Assembly (NCBI GenBank): GCA_900556425.1
Contig: USOR01000017.1
Span: forward strand, 1 to 11,383
Length of the DNA: 11,383 bases
Reading direction: 5' to 3'
DNA from: an uncultured Coriobacteriaceae bacterium
GTDB lineage: Bacteria > Actinomycetota > Coriobacteriia > Coriobacteriales > QAMH01
In this document: positions 6,554 to 11,383 of the stretch, one piece after another
Numbering within the stretch: position 1 is the stretch's first letter
Layout: every line of letters starts with the position of its first letter
Position numbers and translations under genes: made by a program
The notes under the pieces: generated by a model
The model's database searches: none
What the model saw: the letters and a program-made list of their open reading frames with translations, nothing else
What the model was told of the DNA's origin: nothing

Positions 6554-6943
6554 ATGAAACACATCGAGGTGGTAGCCGCAATCATCGTGCATGACGGCAA
6601 GATTCTGGCGACGCAGCGCGGTTACGGCAACTACAAGGGCAGCTGGGAGTTTCCCGGCGGCAAGATCGAACCGGGCGAGGCTCCCGAGGCGGCGCTCGTG
6701 CGCGAGATTCACGAGGAGCTCGACGCTACCATCGAGGTGGGGCCAAAGCTCATCACGGTCGACTACGACTACCCCGAATTTACGATGACGATGCAGTGCT
6801 TTGTCTGCACGCTCGCCAGTGGCATGAAGCTGCTCGAGCACAGCGACGCGCGTTGGCTGGGCCGGGACGAGTTAGATGACGTGGGGTGGCTGCCATCGGA
6901 CATCGAGGTGGTGCAGGCGATTCGGGACGCGAGGGTTGTGTAG
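6554..6943 (+). CDS. MutT-type Nudix hydrolase (probable nucleotide-pool cleansing enzyme)
   Basis: The expected reaction is hydrolysis of nucleoside triphosphates, such as oxidised dGTP or pyrimidine NTPs, to the monophosphate and pyrophosphate. The Nudix box GX5EX7REUXEEXGU runs from G36 to A58: G36, E42, then REIHEELDA at 50-58. Its late glycine is replaced by D57, a change common in MutT and CTP-pyrophosphohydrolase relatives. The strand WEFPGGKIEPGE and C-terminal WLGRDELDDVGWLPSD fit the MutT/YpjP-like group. The length of 129 is normal. The ATG at 6554 has AGAAGG at about 9 bases. A longer in-frame start at 6416 would overlap the radical SAM gene and read through the REP element, so it is rejected. 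The exact substrate is not predictable. Confidence 0.92.
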   Translation: MKHIEVVAAIIVHDGKILATQRGYGNYKGSWEFPGGKIEPGEAPEAALVREIHEELDATIEVGPKLITVDYDYPEFTMTMQCFVCTLASGMKLLEHSDARWLGRDELDDVGWLPSDIEVVQAIRDARVV

Positions 6944-6971
6944 AGGGCAGAGTATCCGTCAGCTTATATTG

Positions 6972-8129
6972 CTAGTCAACGGGGAAAGATGAGAAAACTA
7001 TCTCCCCGTCTGCTTCAACTTCATAAGTAACTAGTGTTACGTCGTTCCATATTTCATTTTTTGCTGGTCTACGTCCGGTGAGTTGGTTACGTTCTATAGC
7101 TTGATCATATTGATCGAGCGATTCAAATGCGAAGCTTTTCGCTACCAAAAATGCCTTCAGTCTGAAATAATCGCCACTTGCATATTCGTTACTAACCCAG
7201 TCAACATATTTCATAAGCTGAAAGACGTCTTCTATTGTGGCTGATCCTTTTTTCAACTCAGCAATGAAATACTTTTCAATAATCTGATTCTCATAATTTG
7301 GCAGCCAGCGATAGCCAAACACGTCAATCTTATCCATGTAGTCAACTGCTTTCATGGGCGATGCATTGACCTGGTGGCTCAGATAATCCCATTGCCCGAA
7401 CAATGATCCAGGTTCAGATTTATGCGACAGATTATCGAGAAGCGCTATTTCCAACAACATTTCAGATTTTAATGATCCATCTGGCTGTCGTTTGTTTGAA
7501 AGGAGCGATTTGATATCAGGAGAGGAGAGCTTGTGATTTCCTTCTGTGATTTCGTGTAATGATTGGGTGTAGCAACATTCAAAGCAGTCGAGTTCTTCAT
7601 CTGCATTAAGTTGCCCCAGGTTTTTCCTAAGAATCGCGGCCTTGAATGCGAGATTTTCTTCATCATCAAGTTTTATGAACGACCTTTTCCAGAAAACCCG
7701 CAAAGATCTGAATGCGTGCGGATCAGATTGAAGCAGATCATCCATATCAATGCCTGTTTTAAAGAAATAGGGGCTTGGTCGAAAGGCGACAATCCATCTT
7801 TGGATAACTTCTTCCGCCTGATTAGGCTGATTGGATAGAACAGGATCAGGGTCAACGACGGCATAGTCGAAGGCTTCACCGCTCGTTGAAGTTGGCCAGT
7901 TTTCAACTACAGTTAATCCTGGGGCGATTTCGATTATTTCGCCAATGCCGTAAACGATTCGTTTAGAGAACAGATAGACGTTGTCACCAGGCTTCATGCT
8001 GATGAAGTCACCCAGCGTTCCTTCGGTAGCAATCGACCAGCTGGTCTTCATTCTTGTTGAGTAAATTCCCGATTGGATGCAACTAATAAGAGAATCTATA
8101 TCGCTGAATGTGAACAAATAACCCGCCAT
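6972..8129 (-). CDS. Putative accessory endonuclease: PUA/EVE-like N-terminus, PD-(D/E)XK-type C-terminus
   Basis: This is a 385-residue protein, third gene of the restriction-modification operon. Residues about 1-115 carry GDFISMKPGDNVYLFSKRIVYGIGEII, the strand-turn-strand pattern of PUA-like (EVE/ASCH) domains that read modified bases. The middle has RSFIKLDDEENLAFKAAI (about 149-166). The C-terminal half shows a PD-(D/E)XK nuclease pattern: an acidic helix near E227, D269 in KIDVFGYRW, E291 and K293 in FIAELKKG, and Q304/Y308 in QLMKYVDWV. The ATG at 8129 overlaps the methyltransferase stop as TAATG, with GGTGGAG upstream, so translation is probably coupled. The gene is clearly AT-richer than its neighbours. 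It may be a modification-dependent nuclease or a helper of the Sau3AI-like enzyme. Domain calls are by motif only. Confidence 0.65.
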   Translation of the reverse strand: MAGYLFTFSDIDSLISCIQSGIYSTRMKTSWSIATEGTLGDFISMKPGDNVYLFSKRIVYGIGEIIEIAPGLTVVENWPTSTSGEAFDYAVVDPDPVLSNQPNQAEEVIQRWIVAFRPSPYFFKTGIDMDDLLQSDPHAFRSLRVFWKRSFIKLDDEENLAFKAAILRKNLGQLNADEELDCFECCYTQSLHEITEGNHKLSSPDIKSLLSNKRQPDGSLKSEMLLEIALLDNLSHKSEPGSLFGQWDYLSHQVNASPMKAVDYMDKIDVFGYRWLPNYENQIIEKYFIAELKKGSATIEDVFQLMKYVDWVSNEYASGDYFRLKAFLVAKSFAFESLDQYDQAIERNQLTGRRPAKNEIWNDVTLVTYEVEADGEIVFSSFPVD

Positions 8130-9406
8130 TAACCAACTCCACCTTGCCTATTCGCCATCTCTTTCCCGATCCTATGCGGTATCTCCACTACGAGTGCGTT
8201 GCCCATACAGAACGCGCGCTGGCCGTCAGTCATACCCGTATCTGTCCAGCCCTTGGGAAACATCTGAATCATGTCGAGTTCGTCGGGAACAAGCCGACGA
8301 ATTCGTTCGCTATCCCCCATAACAGCATGCTTGGTGCGGCTAGCGCCTTTGCCGCCCTCGCCAGTGAGGATGGTTCGCGCCGGTCTATCGAGTGGGTCGG
8401 GCCATGCCATCGCACCTTCGGTGTACATGTACGTAAACCCTGCTGCCGTGGTGCGGGGTTCCTTTTTTGCTTCACGCATTCGCTTCCATTTGGGAAGGTC
8501 TTCTTCTGAGATGAAGAACTCAGGAGGCACTTCAGAATCGGGAACGACAATGTTGGCAAGCGTAGTCGCCTCGCCATCAAAGACAGGCTCGACCTTGCAT
8601 GTCATGACCTGGCCCTTTTGCATCGCTCCGGCATTTTGGAAAGGTGAGAGCTTCTTGCCAACACCGAAGTGCTGGGATATCTCGTAAGGATTCGCAGTGA
8701 CATCAACGGAGGTGATTGCGGTGACTTTCTCAGTGATGGGGAATGCCTTTGCCATGATGCCATCTTGCTTGATGCGGCTTTCAAGGTCCCATTCATCTTC
8801 CGTGAGCTCGCCATAAATATATACGCGGCGGCGCTTTTGCGGCATGCCGTATTCTGCTGCGTTGATGACGCGCCACTCGACCGAGTAGCCTTCTTCAGCC
8901 AAGCAGCTCAGGATAATCGCAAAGTCACGTCCGCGTTGCTTCACCGGGCTTTTGAGGAGGCGGTCGACGTTCTCAAGGAGCAAATACTTTGGCTGCTTTA
9001 AGTGAATCATGCGGTAAATATCCCACCACAGGACGCCCTTCTTGCCCTCGATGCCCCTGGCCATGTTGAGGGGCTTGGCGACTGAGTAGTCCTGACAAGG
9101 GAAACCGCCGACCAGCATGCCAAAATCCGGAATAGTTCGCTCGCCTGCTTCGTATTCGTCAAGCACTTTGTTGATATCTTCATTGACGCAGCTGCCTGCA
9201 CCAAAATGCTCCTCATAACAACGCCATGCAAACTGCTTGGATTCTGTTCCAGGCGGCTCCCATTGGTTGGCCCACACGGTTTTGAATGGGCCAGCGGCCT
9301 CCATCTTGAATTCGGGATGGTTTGGGTCAGAGTATCCGTCTAGACCTAGACGGAATCCGCCAACTCCGGCGAATAGCTCCGCCACTTCGATTGTGTCGTT
9401 GGCCAT
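8129..9406 (-). CDS. C5-cytosine DNA methyltransferase, M.Sau3AI-like (probable GATC)
   Basis: The enzyme transfers a methyl group from S-adenosylmethionine to C5 of cytosine, protecting DNA from the partner nuclease. All core motifs are present in order: motif I ELFAGVGGF (10-18), motif IV GFPCQDYSVA with catalytic C104, motif VI ENVDRLL (145-151), motif VIII QKRRRVYIYG (190-199), a target-recognition stretch at about 225-340, motif IX RPARTILTGEGG (341-352) and motif X AFCMGNALVV (398-407). The length of 425 and phrases such as LLENVDRLLKSP and EWRVINAAEYG match M.Sau3AI closely from memory, so GATC is the likely site. The ATG at 9406 has AAGGAG (9418-9413) at a 6-base gap. The restriction gene ends 148 bp upstream, and the next gene overlaps its stop. 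Confidence 0.93.
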   Translation of the reverse strand: MANDTIEVAELFAGVGGFRLGLDGYSDPNHPEFKMEAAGPFKTVWANQWEPPGTESKQFAWRCYEEHFGAGSCVNEDINKVLDEYEAGERTIPDFGMLVGGFPCQDYSVAKPLNMARGIEGKKGVLWWDIYRMIHLKQPKYLLLENVDRLLKSPVKQRGRDFAIILSCLAEEGYSVEWRVINAAEYGMPQKRRRVYIYGELTEDEWDLESRIKQDGIMAKAFPITEKVTAITSVDVTANPYEISQHFGVGKKLSPFQNAGAMQKGQVMTCKVEPVFDGEATTLANIVVPDSEVPPEFFISEEDLPKWKRMREAKKEPRTTAAGFTYMYTEGAMAWPDPLDRPARTILTGEGGKGASRTKHAVMGDSERIRRLVPDELDMIQMFPKGWTDTGMTDGQRAFCMGNALVVEIPHRIGKEMANRQGGVG

Positions 9407-9460
9407 AGGGTGCTCCTTCGCATTCTGAAAGCCGTGGACGCATATTCTTGTTTATGGGTG

Positions 9461-9476
9461 TGACACGTGAATGTCA
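9461..9476. promoter_or_regulatory. Dyad TGACA-N6-TGTCA in the gap before the methyltransferase gene
   Basis: TGACA (9461-9465) and TGTCA (9472-9476) form a symmetric half-site pair in the 148-bp gap between the restriction and methyltransferase genes, about 55 bp before the methyltransferase start. The gap probably carries a promoter for separate methyltransferase expression, and this dyad is a candidate operator. No convincing -35/-10 pair was found. Confidence 0.3.
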
Positions 9477-9554
9477 TAAAGATGTGCCACATAACGCAGT
9501 GCCTATTGTAGATGATCGACGGCGAAAGATCTAGATTTCTCAGACGCGAACATG

Positions 9555-11051
9555 TTAAATATCCCTCACGATTTCATAGATATAGTCATTGTTCAGCCAA
9601 AAACTCTGTTTCGTCATTGCGCGGCCATCAGGCAACTCGTCGGCGTGATGCTCGACATCGCCAATGATTTGCCCATCTTCGAGTCGATAAGCAGCTTTCG
9701 ATGTATGCGGTCTAACATGCGCGACGGGATTCTCGCTTTTGCCGGGGAGGTTGTTCTTGAAACGAGTCTTTTCACCCCAAGGCACTTCGACAATCGAAAC
9801 CCCATTGCTAATTACGTCTTTGGTAGCTTGCCAACATGAGCGAAGGGGGCCGTCGATATCCTTCCGCGGCATGCTCCAGAATGTTGCCCCCTTAAGTCTC
9901 AGGTCTTCGCCCTCTCTTTGGAACGCAACGAACAAAAACCTGGTTTCCTCAAAGTATTCGTGAAGCGGGGCGATTTCCCATTCTTCGGTCATGAGGTCGA
10001 TAAAGGAAAAGGTGTCGAGGGAGAGGCTTTCTTTTATTCCCCCGTGTTTTTCAATGCGTACTGTCCGGACATTGATGTTTGCCTTCTCGAACTCGTCTGC
10101 TCGGCTGTCATGCAGCCCGAGCATGTGATAGACAATCGTGGTCCATTGGGCCTTGTTGCCCGTATAGGCGAGGCCGAGCTTGTCGCAAATCTCCCTGTCG
10201 GTCATTCCAATAAAAGGCTCGATGAGCGAAATGACGTGCTCTTCAAAGGAACGCTTGGATAGTTGTTCCGAGTTCTTGATGATGGACTCGTTACCTCTTT
10301 GTCCGACGATGTAGTCGTTGAGAACGACATTCATGTAACTGTTCTTATAGCACCAGGCTCGTCCCCTTGCTTTCTTGCCCGGTGCATATACGGACTGATT
10401 GCGCATGCTCTTCTCGGCCGTTGCGCCCTTTGTGCATGCCCCCAAGTAGTGGGTCATCGATTCTGATAGCTCATCCGCTCTTCCATCCATTACGTACTCC
10501 TGAATGGTGCTGTAATCCTCACGGATGATTGCGAGGTCTTCATCAGGCGGAGTAAAGAGCGTGACGTATTCAATTTTCTGATCGTATTTATCGATTGTCT
10601 TATCACGCTTGTAATAAATGAGCAGGATATTTCCGCCCTTTTCCCACATATGCGACTCATCGAAAGCGCGCTCAATGCTTTCGTCATAGGCAATCATTCC
10701 GAGGACAAGACGTTCTCCGGCTCGGATGCTGCCATCGTTTTTGACGTCATAGCAGGTAGTTTTCAGCTCTACGCCAGCGTCGGCAAAGTCGGCATGCGCA
10801 TCGCTATTGGCGTGGTAACCGAAGTATCGCTCCTCGATGAGCGTGCCCATACCTCCTTTGAAAGAGGCATCGTTATAGTCGGTCTTTCCTGCAGCGGGTC
10901 CATCGGGGGTAATCCCAAGGTCCAAAACCTCACGGAACGTGTGCCCCTCAAGTTTCTTCGCGTGTTCGAGGAGCGCCTGCGGGTCGTCAAAATCAACACG
11001 AACATACTCGAGCTCATTCGTCGTCGTATCGATGTTCATAGATCGCTGCAT
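9555..11051 (-). CDS. Sau3AI-family type II restriction endonuclease (MutH-like, probable GATC)
   Basis: This protein is expected to cleave unmodified GATC. The 498 residues match Sau3AI (about 490), which has two MutH-like domains. The N-terminal catalytic domain has E73 (GTLIEERYFG), D88, E95 and K97 in DFADAGVELKTT; the D-7-E-2-K spacing equals that of MutH. Family hallmarks include ELSESMTHYLGACTKGA (about 194-210), HVRPHT (445-450) and the C-terminal MTKQSFWLNNDYI (479-491). The C-terminal domain in this family lacks catalysis and helps bind a second site. The ATG at 11051 is chosen because AAGGGGG (11063-11057) lies 5 bases upstream; a TTG nine codons earlier at 11078 lacks such a site. 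It is the first gene of the operon, followed by the methyltransferase. Confidence 0.93.
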   Translation of the reverse strand: MQRSMNIDTTTNELEYVRVDFDDPQALLEHAKKLEGHTFREVLDLGITPDGPAAGKTDYNDASFKGGMGTLIEERYFGYHANSDAHADFADAGVELKTTCYDVKNDGSIRAGERLVLGMIAYDESIERAFDESHMWEKGGNILLIYYKRDKTIDKYDQKIEYVTLFTPPDEDLAIIREDYSTIQEYVMDGRADELSESMTHYLGACTKGATAEKSMRNQSVYAPGKKARGRAWCYKNSYMNVVLNDYIVGQRGNESIIKNSEQLSKRSFEEHVISLIEPFIGMTDREICDKLGLAYTGNKAQWTTIVYHMLGLHDSRADEFEKANINVRTVRIEKHGGIKESLSLDTFSFIDLMTEEWEIAPLHEYFEETRFLFVAFQREGEDLRLKGATFWSMPRKDIDGPLRSCWQATKDVISNGVSIVEVPWGEKTRFKNNLPGKSENPVAHVRPHTSKAAYRLEDGQIIGDVEHHADELPDGRAMTKQSFWLNNDYIYEIVRDI

Positions 11052-11069
11052 GGCGACCCCCTTGGTAGC

Positions 11070-11098
11070 TTTAGGCAATGCCGTTGTGTGCGCCTAAA
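11070..11098 (-). promoter_or_regulatory. Leader hairpin before the restriction endonuclease gene
   Basis: TTTAGGC (11070-11076) and GCCTAAA (11092-11098) are perfect 7-bp inverted arms with a 15-base centre. They lie just upstream of the ribosome site and span the alternative TTG codon. It could be a leader structure or an operator half-site pair. Confidence 0.35.
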
Positions 11099-11099
11099 C

Positions 11100-11117
11100 G
11101 TATCACATTTGTGATAC
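11100..11117. promoter_or_regulatory. 18-bp perfect palindrome GTATCACA-TT-TGTGATAC, candidate operator
   Basis: Two exact 8-bp arms flank a 2-bp centre, 49 bp upstream of the restriction gene ATG. The symmetry and position are those of a dimeric repressor site controlling the restriction operon. No gene for a controller (C) protein is present in the locus, so the binder is unknown. Confidence 0.5.
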
Positions 11118-11134
11118 ACGGCCCTGATCGCCTC

Positions 11135-11173
11135 ATTACCGAAAATCCGCGACCTCTATTACCGATTTTCCGC
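11135..11173. repeat. Two direct copies of ATTACCGAWWWTCCGC on a 23-bp pitch
   Basis: ATTACCGAAAATCCGC (11135-11150) and ATTACCGATTTTCCGC (11158-11173) match at all but the central A/T run. Their centres also form an inverted pair GAAAATC (11141-11147) and GATTTTC (11164-11170) with a 16-base loop, so they could fold into a weak hairpin after fabH. CCTC precedes both copies. It may be a dispersed intergenic repeat, a terminator-like fold or a binding site pair. Confidence 0.6.
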
Positions 11174-11183
11174 CCCGCGCCTT

Positions 11184-11383
11184 CTACGCCTCGAACAGCA
11201 GCGCGCCGCTCGTGAGTCCGCCGCCAAAGCCCACGCACATCACCTTGTCGCCCGGCTTGATGCGGCCCTCCTCATAGGCGTCGGAAAGCGCCATGAGCAC
11301 GCTCGACGCACTCGTGTTGCCCGCCTCGGCGATGGAGACCTGCCAGCGTTCGTAGGGAACGCCCAGCTTCTTGGCGGCAAAGC
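11184..11383 (-). CDS. fabH: 3-oxoacyl-[acyl-carrier-protein] synthase III, C-terminal part (cut by window edge)
   Basis: This enzyme condenses acetyl-CoA with malonyl-ACP to start fatty acid synthesis. Only the last 65 or so residues are visible. They contain AGNTSASS, whose Asn is the third member of the Cys-His-Asn triad, and the family end motif [25 protein letters not shown]. The stop TAG is at 11186-11184. The start and the Cys and His residues lie beyond the right edge. It is on the same strand as the restriction operon, whose ATG is 132 bp further on; the intervening palindrome and repeats suggest a separate transcript. Confidence 0.92.
   Translation of the reverse strand, partial: FAAKKLGVPYERWQVSIAEAGNTSASSVLMALSDAYEEGRIKPGDKVMCVGFGGGLTSGALLFEA

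Noticed and set aside
6948..9340. 13-bp sequence CAGAGTATCCGTC occurring at 6948-6960 and 9328-9340
   Set aside because: It was considered as recombination or att-like ends, but one exact 13-bp repeat is about what chance gives in 11 kb, and the second copy is inside the methyltransferase coding sequence.
11052..11078. TTG start at 11078 for the restriction endonuclease
   Set aside because: There is no ribosome site before it and it lies inside a leader hairpin; the ATG at 11051 has AAGGGGG at 5 bases.

Overview
The window looks like a chromosomal segment from a high-GC anaerobic actinobacterium, most likely class Coriobacteriia (Collinsella/Olsenella-like). The call rests on the high GC of the housekeeping genes, the gene types (long-form SerA with ASB and ACT domains, a small radical SAM protein of the TatD-associated type, an AbiEi/DUF559-like protein) and the density of short intergenic repeats. 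The class is inferred, not proven.

Left part (1-3634), all on the minus strand. A probable two-gene operon runs from an XRE-cupin regulator (1856-1305) into an AMP-forming acyl-CoA synthetase (1255 to beyond the left edge), with a REP-like hairpin between them. Upstream of the regulator is a 306-bp gene-free stretch holding an array of TTTTTTCGATTATGTGA-type repeats. Then come a small beta-rich protein of unknown function (2519-2163) and a 333-residue protein with a DUF559/Vsr-like nuclease-type C-terminus (3634-2633), which may be read from a leaderless mRNA.

Middle part (3635-6943), on the plus strand. It holds serA (phosphoglycerate dehydrogenase, first step of serine synthesis) with a good terminator, a 424-bp gene-free stretch filled by a second repeat array (5496-5721), a small radical SAM protein (5850-6461), a widespread REP-like element, and a MutT-type Nudix hydrolase (6554-6943).

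Right part (6972-11051), minus strand. This is a restriction-modification island lying between the Nudix gene and fabH. Its order of transcription is a Sau3AI/MutH-family restriction endonuclease (expected target GATC), a matching C5-cytosine methyltransferase, and a translationally coupled third gene (TAATG overlap). The third gene encodes a protein with a PUA/EVE-like N-terminal half and a PD-(D/E)XK-type C-terminal half, and is visibly AT-richer than everything around it. It looks like an accessory, possibly modification-sensing, nuclease. The 3' end of fabH (11383-11184) closes the window.

Two things merit most attention. First, the three-gene Sau3AI-like locus has an uncharacterised third nuclease. 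Second, the two intergenic arrays have different motifs but the same layout: direct copies, then inverted copies, with palindromic cores (TCGA or ACGT) every 41 bp or so, about four helical turns.
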